Shown: piece after piece, positions 51,903 through 60,056 of the stretch
Position numbering within the stretch: position 1 is the first letter of the stretch
Layout: every line of letters starts with the position of its first letter
DNA from: an uncultured Roseburia sp.
GTDB taxonomy: Bacteria; Bacillota; Clostridia; Lachnospirales; Lachnospiraceae
Assembly (NCBI GenBank): GCA_934317215.1
Contig: CAKREH010000014.1
Coordinates: 25,568 to 89,567 of the forward strand
DNA: 64,000 nt
Direction: 5' to 3'
Notes under the pieces: generated by a model
The model's database searches: none
Seen by the model: the letters and a program-made list of their open reading frames with translations, nothing else
Told to the model about the DNA's origin: nothing
Position numbers and translations under genes: made by a program

Positions 51903-52304
51903 GGGCTTAGAGCCGTTTTTATAGGGTTTGCGTAAAAATCAAAAATTAATAGTAAGTTGATATATCTTCATATAAATTGATATAATTTTGTATATCTGTG
52001 GAGACAAAATGGAGACAGCTCAATTTTGATGGAGACAAAATAATCAATTATATTTGGAGAAAAGAATCTTATGTAAAAAATAATAGTGCAGTGCATTATT
52101 TATATTTAGGACATCTAAATAAGTCCATATACTTGTATTTATTATGAGTATGTGGGCTTATTTTAGTGCCTTAAAACCAAAACACACTAATGGTCATAAA
52201 ATGCCTGTATGAGCCACAGAGAGCGTCAGAGAGTCGTTATATGACCGAATTAAGAAATACGCATTTCATTGGCACACAAAAATAATTGGCAGGAGGAATT
52301 TTAA
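51903..52304. other. Gene-free boundary region at the left end of the mobile element
   Basis: Base composition drops sharply after metAA. The region carries direct repeats of GGAGACAAAAT at about 52000-52045. It also has an inverted repeat, AAATAAGTCCATATAC with GTATGTGGGCTTATTT at 52117-52132 and 52148-52163, that looks like a terminator. No reading frame of note is present. It may contain one attachment site. Confidence 0.5.
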
Positions 52305-52520
52305 ATGTTTGGAACAGTAACGAAGTATTTTAATGACAAAGGTTATGGATTTATTCGTGGAGAAGATGGCAACTCATACTTCATCCATAAATCAAAATTA
52401 CAAGGTGAACACATTGAGAATGGCTACTATGTGTTTTTCAGACCATTTGTAACTGACAGAAGTGATTATAATGCAAAAGATGTAACAGTGATTGAAGCAA
52501 CAGAAAGGAAAAGACGATGA
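52305..52520 (+). CDS. Cold-shock-domain nucleic acid-binding protein
   Basis: A 71-residue single CSD protein. It opens with FGTVTKYFNDKGYGFIRGED (RNP1 at KGYGFI), then SYFIHKSKL (RNP2), and ends in a basic tail. The beta-barrel is expected to bind single-stranded RNA or DNA. It differs from chromosomal CspA types and overlaps the next gene by four bases, so the pair is probably part of the element. The ribosome binding site is AGGAGGAATTTTAA. Confidence 0.82.
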   Translation: MFGTVTKYFNDKGYGFIRGEDGNSYFIHKSKLQGEHIENGYYVFFRPFVTDRSDYNAKDVTVIEATERKRR

Positions 52521-52828
52521 CAAGAAAAGAATTTTTAAATTTGGTGGCAAAGAATGCCGGGATGCCTAAATATAAGACAAGGATATTTTATGATGCCTTT
52601 ATGGAAACTTTGATGGAAGTGTTGGAGTCGGGCGATTATGTGTCTTTATTTGGATTTGGACGATTTTATTTACAGGAGTATGATAAATATGTCACATCGA
52701 ATCCCAAAAAACCGAAAGAAATGATTACAGTACCGGCACGTAAAAGATTGAAATTTGATCAGAGTATAACTGTCAAGAATTATTTGAACAATTCAGAAGA
52801 AGCAGATCAGAATGAGGATATAGAGTAA
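52517..52828 (+). CDS. HU/IHF-like DNA-binding protein
   Basis: A 103-residue protein of the bacterial histone-like family: TRKEFLNLVAKNAGMPKYK forms the dimerisation helices, LFGFGRFYLQEY the beta saddle entry, and PARKRLKFDQSITVKNYL the C-terminus. An acidic tail replaces the usual basic end. Translationally coupled to the cold-shock gene. It may organise element DNA or assist recombination. Confidence 0.85.
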   Translation: MTRKEFLNLVAKNAGMPKYKTRIFYDAFMETLMEVLESGDYVSLFGFGRFYLQEYDKYVTSNPKKPKEMITVPARKRLKFDQSITVKNYLNNSEEADQNEDIE

Positions 52829-53046
52829 TCGGCAGACATATACCGATTAAAAAAATATGATGGATATTTCCTAACAGGATGGGAAGTAAAAGAAAGCCTG
52901 TATCAGAGTCAAGAATATCTTTTGTGCAAATTCTGCACGTTTTCCAATGTAAAAATAAAATTGAACTGCTGCACATTGCGGCTTATTGAGGTGCGTCTAA
53001 TTTGACGCACCTATTCTTGACCTCTGATTTATCAAAAAGGAGGACT

Positions 53047-54309
53047 ATGTTTAGTGAGAATAAAAGAATTGAAGAAACAAAAATATGTAAAAAGTGTGGG
53101 AGAAAACTTCCATTAAGTAAATACAACAGAATATATGGGAAGAATTGGACGACAACGTGTAAAGATTGTGTTGCTGATGCACGGATGAAAAAGTGTTATG
53201 AGAATGGATTAGCATTATATAATACCGATAAGTCTATGCGAACAAAAAGAAAATTTAAGAAGATTACTCCATCAAGAGTGCTGACAAAAGCGGTATCTGG
53301 TATAGAGCGTATTGCTACAGATGAAAGATTTGTATGTCTGCTTGATTATAAGAATACATGGATTTCAAATTATGGTAGAGTTATTATAAAAATGGATGGA
53401 ATATATCAGCTCCTAAGAGGATCATATTCGCAGACAGATAAAGAATTGTATTATACACTTGAGAAAAATGTATATTTTAAATCTAAAAAGATGTGGGGAT
53501 ATAAAAAGCAGAAGATCAAAGCAAGTGTTCTGGTTATGCAGACTTTTATTGTAAATTATGATATGCAGAATAATACAATGTGCTGGCATGAAGGCAATAA
53601 TAAGAAGGATAATTATTATAAGCATTTGTATCCTGTGACAGCTTTACAGTATGGAGCAATTCAGAGTATCTATGATGAATCCGATGTTGTGACGGAACAA
53701 CAGATTATGGATATCGTAAATGCTGTGGAATATAAACCTGAAAATTGGAATCCTTGGTATTTCAGAAGAACCTATGAGGGAGTCGGATATCTTGGAACAG
53801 ATGATGCAGATTATAATTCTGATGAATATAATCGTTGGAAGAACATGCTCCAACGCTGTTACAATAAGAAGATTCATAAGGATAAACCGTATTACAAGAA
53901 TAAATTTGTCTGTGAGGAATGGCATAATTTTGCAAATTTTAGAATCTGGTACAGAGAACATATGATACCAGGAGAGAAAGTTGATTTGGATAAAGATTTG
54001 CTCTGCAAAGAGAGTAACATGTATAGTCCAGAAACATGTGTGTTTATGACGCATTATCTTAATACTGTATTTGAGGATAGAGGCATTAAGAGAACTATTA
54101 AAGAAACAGACGATGGTTTTAGAGTATGGATGATGATTCTTAATAAGAAAAAGGATATTGGTATCTTTGAGACAAAAGAAGAAGCATACAAAGGTTTTTC
54201 AAGTTATAAGGAAGATTATATTAGTGAGCTTGCAGAAAGTTGTAAGGGAAAAGTCCAGGATTGCGTTTATCATGCAATGTTAAATTGGAAAGTTGAGATT
54301 ACGGAGTAA
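53047..54309 (+). CDS. HNH/NUMOD-like phage-type nuclease (probable)
   Basis: A 420-residue protein. A zinc-binding CKKCGRKLPLSKYN ... CKDC module is followed by a NUMOD4-like WISNYGRVIIKMDGIYQLL. An HNH-like segment is suggested by MCWHEGNNKKDNYYKHLYPV. A C-terminal block, NRWKNMLQRCYNKK then CEEWHNFANFRIWYREHM and YSPETCVFM, is common in phage AP2/HNH proteins. It probably binds and nicks DNA, like homing endonucleases. Catalytic residues cannot be assigned firmly. The ATG at 53047 follows AAGGAGG. Confidence 0.65.
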   Translation: MFSENKRIEETKICKKCGRKLPLSKYNRIYGKNWTTTCKDCVADARMKKCYENGLALYNTDKSMRTKRKFKKITPSRVLTKAVSGIERIATDERFVCLLDYKNTWISNYGRVIIKMDGIYQLLRGSYSQTDKELYYTLEKNVYFKSKKMWGYKKQKIKASVLVMQTFIVNYDMQNNTMCWHEGNNKKDNYYKHLYPVTALQYGAIQSIYDESDVVTEQQIMDIVNAVEYKPENWNPWYFRRTYEGVGYLGTDDADYNSDEYNRWKNMLQRCYNKKIHKDKPYYKNKFVCEEWHNFANFRIWYREHMIPGEKVDLDKDLLCKESNMYSPETCVFMTHYLNTVFEDRGIKRTIKETDDGFRVWMMILNKKKDIGIFETKEEAYKGFSSYKEDYISELAESCKGKVQDCVYHAMLNWKVEITE

Positions 54310-54776
54310 TATTATACCACAGTAATATACTAGGAATTAGATAGGGTAGATCGAGTAGAAATACTTGACATGCCCTATTTTTTTACGTTTTTTCAGAAGG
54401 GGTATGGCTATATAGTAGGTACTTAAATTCTCAGAATGTTTATGTACCCCCTCCTCCCTGATAACTGCTGCACTATGGCTTATCGTGTATGGTATCGGTA
54501 TGCGTCAAAATGCTTGATTTTCCATACCTTTGAAAATCTATTTACTGTGAAATAGCGTATTTATATAGATTAAAACAGTATCGTGGGAATGTTAGGAAAT
54601 AAAAGGTTTTCGTGATTAAAATGAATGGATTATTGACATGTGGAATTATTGCATGAAAACATAGAAAATACGTGGTATTTAAAAGATTTTTGTTAAAAAA
54701 TGTTTATCGTATATTGTGTATGGTTCTGAAACAGATATAGTATACAAATCTTATATTCATACTGCTGCACATTATA
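54310..54776. other. AT-rich gene-free region with repeated words
   Basis: No credible reading frame. ACTGCTGCAC occurs at 54464-54473 and 54761-54770, and a third copy lies at 52965-52974. A possible hairpin near 54346-54385 (GGGTAGATCGA, then TGCCCTATTTTTTT) may end the nuclease transcript. Confidence 0.4.
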
Positions 54777-54995
54777 TCATAGAAGCTGGTCAGTCTCAGA
54801 AGGAATATATTGCGCTACTTCATCTAATCTACAATTAAGAATTCGACACAAATCATTTAGAGTAGTGGTATTCATGGGTTTGTTTTTGCGTAGTTTGTCG
54901 ATGATAGCACTTGATATATGATGCTTATTTATCAGCGTATAAGTTGTCTCGTTGGAATGTTCAAGTGTATTCCAAAATGGACTATAATCGATCAC
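54777..54995 (-). CDS. Small XRE-type regulator (HTH_26 like)
   Basis: A 72-residue Cro/C1-type DNA-binding protein: IDYSPFWNTLEHSNETTYTL, IDKLRKNKPMNTTTLNDLCR, then ILNCRLDEVAQYI. This small family is frequent on conjugative elements and phages of Lachnospiraceae. GTG at 54995 is chosen because GGAGGGA lies seven bases upstream and family members start here; an ATG at 55010 covers the ribosome binding site. It is divergent from the zinc-ribbon protein gene. Confidence 0.8.
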   Translation of the reverse strand: MIDYSPFWNTLEHSNETTYTLINKHHISSAIIDKLRKNKPMNTTTLNDLCRILNCRLDEVAQYIPSETDQLL

Positions 54996-55110
54996 TACAT
55001 TTCCCTCCATACCTTTATATTATGTATGGTAAGATGTAGTCTTATACTTGACCATGGTCAGAAAAATGACTATAATAAAAGAAATAATACAAATGAAGGG
55101 GAGAAATAGT

Positions 55111-56244
55111 ATGATTTGTAAAAAATGTAAAAATGAAATTCCAGATGGAAGTGTATTTTGTCCTAAATGTGGGAAAAAGATTTCAACGCAAAATAATAAA
55201 GATGATAATAATAAGATAACTAAAAGAAAAAAAGGAATTATTAGTGGGGTATGTGTTGCAGTTGGTATTATAGTCATAATAGGTGTTGCATATGTAATTT
55301 TGGTCAATTCTGATCCGGTAAAGAAATATACATATTTATTTGATAAGGGCAATAGTAAAGAGGCTATAGACATATATAATAGGAAAATAAAAGGAAATTC
55401 GGAGAGTGAAAACGAACTGTCTAATATGCAAAATGCAGAAATTGATGATATTTATAAAAAATTTAAGAATAAAAAATTATCTTATGAAGAAGCAAAAAAA
55501 CAAATACAAAAATATGCTCAATATGTGCCATCAAAGCAATACGCAAATAAGGTTTTGAGCAATATAATTGATTTGAATAATTCAAGAGTGGCGTATAAAG
55601 CGGCACAAAAAGCAGAAAATGATGGTGATATTGAAACGGCAATTAGCAAATATAAAAATGTACGCGAGGAAGATGATTCTTATACTGAAGCGCAACAAAA
55701 AATAGAAGAATTAAGGAATACACTTCAAACACAATTATTAAATGAGGCTGATGAATATGTTAAGAATAAGCAATATACAGAAGCTATTTCAGATATAGAT
55801 AAAGCCATTTTGGTTCTTGGTAAATCGGAAGATTTAGTAAACTTAAAAAAGCAATACATGGAAATGAAATCTGAACAGTATGCCAAAATAGTTGTAGTAG
55901 ACAAGAGCGTTACTCCAAAGGATAGTTCAAAATGGATATTTAATTATTATGTTAATTTTGTGTTTGATGTTACAAATAATAGTGATAAAGCAATCAAAGG
56001 AATAGAAGGTACGCTGACAGTAAATGATTTATTTGATAAAGAAATAATTAGTTTAGGATGTGATTTTACTGGTTATACAATTCAGCCAGGAGAAACATAT
56101 AGGAAAGAGGGACTTTCATATGAATGTAATGAATTTGTAAATGAGGATATGCAATTTTATAATACAGATTTTTCAGATTTAAAATTTTCATATGAGATAA
56201 GCAACATTGTATTTGATGATGGAACATCTGTGCAACCTGAATAA
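55111..56244 (+). CDS. Zinc-ribbon membrane protein with external domain
   Basis: A 377-residue protein. An N-terminal zinc ribbon (MICKKCKNEIPDGSVFCPKC) is followed by a lysine-rich stretch, one membrane helix (IISGVCVAVGIIVIIGVAYV), a helical TPR-like region (about 85-270, with LLNEADEYVKNKQYTEAISD), and a C-terminal beta domain (FVFDVTNNSDKAIKGIEGTL, FxxK/DUF5067-like). The layout matches many Firmicutes surface-associated proteins of unknown role. The ATG follows GGGGAGAAATAGT. Very AT-rich, like the rest of the element. Confidence 0.75.
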   Translation: MICKKCKNEIPDGSVFCPKCGKKISTQNNKDDNNKITKRKKGIISGVCVAVGIIVIIGVAYVILVNSDPVKKYTYLFDKGNSKEAIDIYNRKIKGNSESENELSNMQNAEIDDIYKKFKNKKLSYEEAKKQIQKYAQYVPSKQYANKVLSNIIDLNNSRVAYKAAQKAENDGDIETAISKYKNVREEDDSYTEAQQKIEELRNTLQTQLLNEADEYVKNKQYTEAISDIDKAILVLGKSEDLVNLKKQYMEMKSEQYAKIVVVDKSVTPKDSSKWIFNYYVNFVFDVTNNSDKAIKGIEGTLTVNDLFDKEIISLGCDFTGYTIQPGETYRKEGLSYECNEFVNEDMQFYNTDFSDLKFSYEISNIVFDDGTSVQPE

Positions 56245-56622
56245 TAACATGATTTTCCGGTCACTGTGTGAAGCAACCTACTATACCATATTATAGAAAT
56301 AATACTGTAAACTGTAGTTTTTAGTACCCCGTATCGGTTCGAAGGTATGGATTTTGGTGATTGTTGTGTGAATGGATGTACTATAGGCTTTTCCAACGAA
56401 ACCGATCTTCATTAGAATGTAAACCCACTGGGGTATTGCTACACGCTGACAAGCACCACGAAAACCGCCCAAATATCGCTATTTACAGGCTAAAAGTGGT
56501 ACAATCTAACAAGGTTACATTACCCACAAAATAAGCCGTATTTGAGCCGTAGAACGTGGCAAAATACCGATAGAAGGACATAAGAAAAGGCTAGGAGATT
56601 GACTCTCTTAGCCTTATTTTTT
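56245..56622. other. Gene-free region with terminator
   Basis: No supported gene. GGCTAGGAGA at 56589-56598 pairs with TCTCTTAGCC around TTGAC, followed by TTATTTTTTTT: a terminator, probably for a transcript crossing this region. The stretch 56300-56580 has higher GC than its surroundings and could hold a replication or transfer site, but I recognise none. Confidence 0.45.
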
Positions 56623-56784
56623 TTACGCTCTGTTTAAAATCTGCATTCTTTCCATCTCATATAACCATGATATAAAATTTGTTCCTTGGGCTTTCTGTTC
56701 TACATCCACCATAATACAGTACATTCTATATGCTTTTCTCATCGTGATCTTGTCGGTTTTTCCATCTTCATAATATATAAACAT
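56623..56784 (-). CDS. Small unknown protein (53 residues)
   Basis: Minus-strand gene reading FIYYEDGKTDKITMRKAYRM, then YCIMVDVEQKAQGTNFISWL and YEMERMQILNRA. AAAGAGG lies upstream at the right distance. It is soluble and charged, and I recognise no family. It lies 3' of the J-domain gene in the same direction and probably in the same unit. Confidence 0.6.
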   Translation of the reverse strand: MFIYYEDGKTDKITMRKAYRMYCIMVDVEQKAQGTNFISWLYEMERMQILNRA

Positions 56785-56840
56785 TGTATAACCTCTTTTC
56801 TATGTGGTAGGGTGTAGGCTTGTTGTCTACACCCTTATTT

Positions 56841-57347
56841 TTACGCTTGTTTCAGTCGTTTAACCTCATCTGTTTTTACCTCTGTACTGCCGTAATAACT
56901 TCTGATATCATCCATAGATAATGTTTTCTTTCCTCTTTTTCTGAATGCTTCGCTATGCCAGTACCATTGTTTTTTCTTAGATGCATATTTGAAACCGCAT
57001 TCTTTTAATTTTGTTCTATGCTGATATGTATTACCTGATATCCAAATCCATGAACCGCAAACCTCAATAACAATATCTGATAAATGAATGATCGATTGCA
57101 GTGTGTCACGCAAATGTTCATCTTCTTCGAAATCGTATTTCATATCGTTATATGATGTCTTATCTGCTTTTTCTGCGGTTCTTTCGTGTTTATTCTTTAA
57201 AGCCTTGAATAAGTCGGTGTATTCAGCATTGATTGCTTGTGTGGCTTCTGTTGATCCGTTAGGGTTGTCGGGGTGGTATTTCTTTAACAGTTCCTTATAT
57301 TGTGCTCTGAGTTCTTCCAGTGTATTTACATTATTAAAATATTTCAT
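56841..57347 (-). CDS. J-domain protein of mobile elements
   Basis: A 168-residue protein. The first 60 residues form a DnaJ-like J domain with the HPD motif at 25-27 (KKYHPDNPN). The C-terminal half, VIEVCGSWIWISGNTYQHR then LKECGFKYASKKKQWYWHS, is a compact module that recurs on plasmids and integrative elements. It could recruit the host Hsp70 to element DNA or proteins, as some phage J proteins do; this is inference. No zinc finger or substrate-binding domains are present. Confidence 0.75.
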   Translation of the reverse strand: MKYFNNVNTLEELRAQYKELLKKYHPDNPNGSTEATQAINAEYTDLFKALKNKHERTAEKADKTSYNDMKYDFEEDEHLRDTLQSIIHLSDIVIEVCGSWIWISGNTYQHRTKLKECGFKYASKKKQWYWHSEAFRKRGKKTLSMDDIRSYYGSTEVKTDEVKRLKQA

Positions 57348-57400
57348 ATGTTATACCTTCTTTCTAATATGGTAGGCGGTGTGTTTCAACCGCCTTTTAT

Positions 57401-57607
57401 TTAGTTGTTTCTTTCCAATGCTTTTATATTGATTAAAGCATCTAATATGGTAAACATTTCCTTTGTTGTAGCCGTTGCAATACGGTTGTTATCTTCTGTA
57501 TAAAGATTAACTGCACCGATTACGTCATCATTAAGTTTTAACTTAATATCTGAAATGCTATTGTAATTGTTTACCTTTGCTTCTAACTGTTTTCTTGTGA
57601 TTCTCAT
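57401..57607 (-). CDS. Small unknown protein (68 residues)
   Basis: RITRKQLEAKVNNYNSISDI followed by KLKLNDDVIGAVNLYTEDN and a helical end. Soluble, unrecognised. The ribosome binding site GGAGGTATCAC precedes the ATG. It is the first minus-strand gene after the palindrome array and so likely controlled by it. Confidence 0.62.
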   Translation of the reverse strand: MRITRKQLEAKVNNYNSISDIKLKLNDDVIGAVNLYTEDNNRIATATTKEMFTILDALINIKALERNN

Positions 57608-57661
57608 AAGTGATACCTCCGTTTGTTTGTGTTCTTGATTTATTTGTTAATAGTATTATAC

Positions 57662-57828
57662 ATTGGTACTAATATAAAAACAATATGCATTAGTACCAAT
57701 ATTTAAAATGTTTAATTGTGAAAATGTTATATGTTTTAAATTATACTGGTACTAATATACAAAAAAGGACATTGGTACTAATATAAAATTGTAAATTATG
57801 CGAATTGAAATATATTAGTACTAATATA
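57662..57828. repeat. Array of five palindromic repeats (ATTRGTACTAAT type)
   Basis: Copies at 57662-57676, 57689-57700 (reverse), 57745-57759, 57771-57785 and 57811-57828. The consensus is ATTGGTACTAATATA; the last copy is the perfect palindrome TATATTAGTACTAATATA. Centre-to-centre spacings are 27, 56, 26 and 43 bases. The array fills the gap between divergent genes. It could be an operator cluster or replication iterons. Confidence 0.85.
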
Positions 57829-57864
57829 TAATGCAGTTACAAGGTCAAGGAAAACAAGACCAAC

Positions 57865-57985
57865 GGCAACCGAGAAAGCCGAAAGCACTCAAAAACTTAA
57901 AGCCATATACATGTGAGGGAAGTAAGTACCAATAGCCACGAAGATGCTTTAAGGGTTGCCAGTAACAAATCAATATTTTAAATAT
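57865..57985 (+). promoter_or_regulatory. Structured leader, copy 1
   Basis: GGCAACC at 57865-57871 pairs with GGTTGCC at 57954-57960, enclosing small hairpins, and is followed by TAACAAATCAATATTTTAAA. A related element lies at 58740-58833. Confidence 0.45.
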
Positions 57986-57998
57986 GGAGGACAAACAT

Positions 57999-58316
57999 AT
58001 GTGTATGACGAAAGCAGAGCTTGCAGAAGCAATCAGTGATTTAAGAAGCTACAAAACATTAAAGGATGAGACAGAAACAAAGATCAAAGAGACAGAAAGA
58101 AAAATCATTGAATTTTTAAATGAGACGGCAGAATGTGCAACCACTGATAAAAAAGGAAATCCAATTAGGCAGTACATCGGAGCAGATTATAAGGCTACTT
58201 TTTCATTGCAGACTAGGGAAAATGTCAATAAGGAAGCAGTAAAAAAACTTCTTACTCCTGAACAGTTCGCATCGGTTACAACAGAAAGTTCCTTCGGAGT
58301 CCTTAGAGTAAAGTAA
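57999..58316 (+). CDS. Unknown phage-like protein (105 residues)
   Basis: A charged, helical N-terminal half (ELAEAISDLRSYKTLKDETE and TKIKETERKIIEFLNETAE) is followed by a beta-rich part (YKATFSLQTRENVNKEAVKK) ending FGVLRVK. The layout resembles small phage proteins next to recombination genes, but I cannot name the family. ATG 57999 lies seven bases after GGAGG. Confidence 0.65.
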   Translation: MCMTKAELAEAISDLRSYKTLKDETETKIKETERKIIEFLNETAECATTDKKGNPIRQYIGADYKATFSLQTRENVNKEAVKKLLTPEQFASVTTESSFGVLRVK

Positions 58317-58386
58317 CAAGACAGAAACGGCATAAAGGGGAACTAAATTTTGTTCCCCAAGTGCCACATATTAAAGGAGAAAAGCC

Positions 58387-58542
58387 ATGCAGAAAACAAC
58401 AATACAATTTGCCACAGTTACGAAAGACGGAGAAAGTCAAAGAGTTGGTAATAGTTTTATTTATCAGTCTAAAATCCAGTATGACGGAAGAAAAACGAAA
58501 TGGTTTGATGATACAAAATTGATTAGAAGAAAGCAGAAATAA
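58387..58542 (+). CDS. Small unknown protein (51 residues)
   Basis: QKTTIQFATVTKDGESQRVG then NSFIYQSKIQYDGRKTKWFD, ending DTKLIRRKQK. AAGGAGAAAAGCC lies directly upstream. Beta-rich and basic; unrecognised. Confidence 0.6.
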   Translation: MQKTTIQFATVTKDGESQRVGNSFIYQSKIQYDGRKTKWFDDTKLIRRKQK

Positions 58543-58555
58543 GGGGGATACGCTT

Positions 58556-58732
58556 ATGTATACATTAGAAAATGATCGTTGCGATTCTATTAGAAAAGAA
58601 AATGGTATCTGGCACTTTTCCAGAGTCGGAGAACCAACCATTTTTAACAATTATGAAGATGCAGTAAACGCAATCTCTGAAATTGAAAAACAAGGTCATT
58701 ATGTAGGCGATATAAAAATTTACAGATTATAA
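58556..58732 (+). CDS. Small unknown protein (58 residues)
   Basis: YTLENDRCDSIRKENGIWHF then SRVGEPTIFNNYEDAVNAIS and EIEKQGHYVGDIKIYRL. AAGGGGGATA lies upstream. It has the look of a small alpha-beta phage protein. Thirteen bases after the previous gene. Confidence 0.62.
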   Translation: MYTLENDRCDSIRKENGIWHFSRVGEPTIFNNYEDAVNAISEIEKQGHYVGDIKIYRL

Positions 58733-58739
58733 AACCACC

Positions 58740-58833
58740 AGGCAAGCGGTTCTGTATAGCAGTTAAAAAGCCGTGGCAATTCAATTTGCACTTGCCTATC
58801 GGCAGAAATGCCACAATAACAAATCAATTTTAA
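58740..58833 (+). promoter_or_regulatory. Structured leader, copy 2
   Basis: AGGCAAG at 58740-58746 pairs with CTTGCCT at 58791-58797, and GGCA-GAAA-TGCC follows. The element ends in TAACAAATCAATTTTAAA, matching copy 1 at 57865-57985, and precedes the first sigma-like gene. Confidence 0.45.
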
Positions 58834-58854
58834 AGAAAGAATGAGGTAATCACT

Positions 58855-59436
58855 ATGAAGAAAGCATTTTACACAGATCGTCCGTTGACAAAAGAAGAGA
58901 AAATTTTTGCAGAGAAACACCATGATTTAATGTATCGATATATGAGAGTACATAAATTGGATTTGGCTGAGTGGTATGACATCTTAATCATCCCATATTT
59001 GCAGGCTGTAAAAAAGTATCATGAATATGAAAGATTGCAGAGTCTTAAATTTGAACAGGTATTTTTCAGAACGCTTGACAATGCAAGAAGCAACTACTGG
59101 CGTGATATGAATAGAAAAAAGCGTTGTCCAGAAGGCGGTATTTGGAGTTATGAGGGGTTGAGATCAGCGATATATAACGAGGAAAACGGAGAAGAGGATA
59201 TTTTAGATAGGCTTCAGGATATATCTACATGTTTGGCTATGGAAAATATAATATCAGACAGTATGGATGTCAAGAATATGATTAATGAATTAAAACAATA
59301 TCGGCAGAAAGAAATTGTGTATTTGCTTTTAGATGGATATTGCGGAGTAGAAATTCAAAAGATACTTAGAATGAGCTTACAATCATATACAAAGGCAATC
59401 GGGGAAATAAGAAAAACATTAGAAGGACTTATCTGA
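58855..59436 (+). CDS. Sigma-70-like protein 1
   Basis: A 193-residue protein. LTKEEKIFAEKHHDLMYRYM and WYDILIIPYLQAVKKYHEY resemble sigma region 2, RTLDNARSNYWRDMNRKKR follows its DNA-contacting end, and the C-terminus (RQKEIVYLLLDGYCGVEIQK) forms an HTH like region 4. It is related to the next gene. Such divergent sigma-like proteins occur on phages and integrative elements; whether it binds RNA polymerase is not shown. Confidence 0.72.
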   Translation: MKKAFYTDRPLTKEEKIFAEKHHDLMYRYMRVHKLDLAEWYDILIIPYLQAVKKYHEYERLQSLKFEQVFFRTLDNARSNYWRDMNRKKRCPEGGIWSYEGLRSAIYNEENGEEDILDRLQDISTCLAMENIISDSMDVKNMINELKQYRQKEIVYLLLDGYCGVEIQKILRMSLQSYTKAIGEIRKTLEGLI

Positions 59437-59504
59437 TTACATATTGTGGGGGATTGTTAATAAGAACAGTCCTCCAATGCAAAATATAGGAGCGTTGGAA
59501 AATT

Positions 59505-60041
59505 ATGAGATTGGAAAAATTAACGGAGATAGAAAAACAATTTGCAGAGAAAAACCATAACTTAATTTATGGATTCCTACATAGACGAGGATATAGCATA
59601 GAGGAATACTATCAGATAGCAGTTTTTGGATTCCTTAAGGCTGTTGAAATATATCATAGAAAGCCAGAAATAGCGGAAAAATATGACTTTCCGTATGTGG
59701 CATGGCAGTACATGAGAGCAGAAATTAATGACCATGTAAAGAAGGAAAAGGCAAATAAACGGAAATCAACAGAAAATATTATCAGTCTGGATGCAGAAAC
59801 AGATGATCTGGAAAATTTATATAATACTATCGGTGGAAAATCGGTAGAAACTAGCCTGATGGAAAATGCAGCCATTAATGAGGTAATGGAAAAATTATCT
59901 GAAACTCAGCAGAAAATAGCAATGTACAAGATGGATGGATTTAGTAACAAGGAAATCTGTATCTTGTTGGAAATTCCTTCGTCATCGTTCTATATGGAAA
60001 TGAAGCGGATCAAAAGTATATTGGAAAATTTCAGAATATAA
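59505..60041 (+). CDS. Sigma-70-like protein 2
   Basis: A 178-residue protein with clearer sigma features: EIEKQFAEKNHNLIYGFLHR, EYYQIAVFGFLKAVEIYHRK (region 2), YVAWQYMRAEINDHVKKEKA (2.4-like), and LSETQQKIAMYKMDGFSNKE with ICILLEIPSSSFY (region 4 HTH). It shares FAEKxHxLxY and the overall plan with its upstream neighbour, so one arose by duplication or they act as a pair. It lies 15 bases before the HNH gene. Confidence 0.78.
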   Translation: MRLEKLTEIEKQFAEKNHNLIYGFLHRRGYSIEEYYQIAVFGFLKAVEIYHRKPEIAEKYDFPYVAWQYMRAEINDHVKKEKANKRKSTENIISLDAETDDLENLYNTIGGKSVETSLMENAAINEVMEKLSETQQKIAMYKMDGFSNKEICILLEIPSSSFYMEMKRIKSILENFRI

Positions 60042-60056
60042 GCGGAGGATTTGGGT

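Noticed and set aside
52829..53008. Open frame of about 60 codons directly after the HU-like stop
   Set aside because: No start codon with ribosome binding site, cysteine-rich unlikely composition at its end, and it crosses a hairpin at 52989-53012. Probably chance.
56281..56472. Minus-strand frame of 63 codons starting MGGFRGACQRV
   Set aside because: No ribosome binding site, overlaps another equally long minus-strand frame, and composition is not protein-like.
57662..57828. CRISPR array
   Set aside because: The repeats are 12-18 bases, palindromic, in both orientations and unevenly spaced (26-56 bases), with no cas genes; an operator or iteron array fits better.
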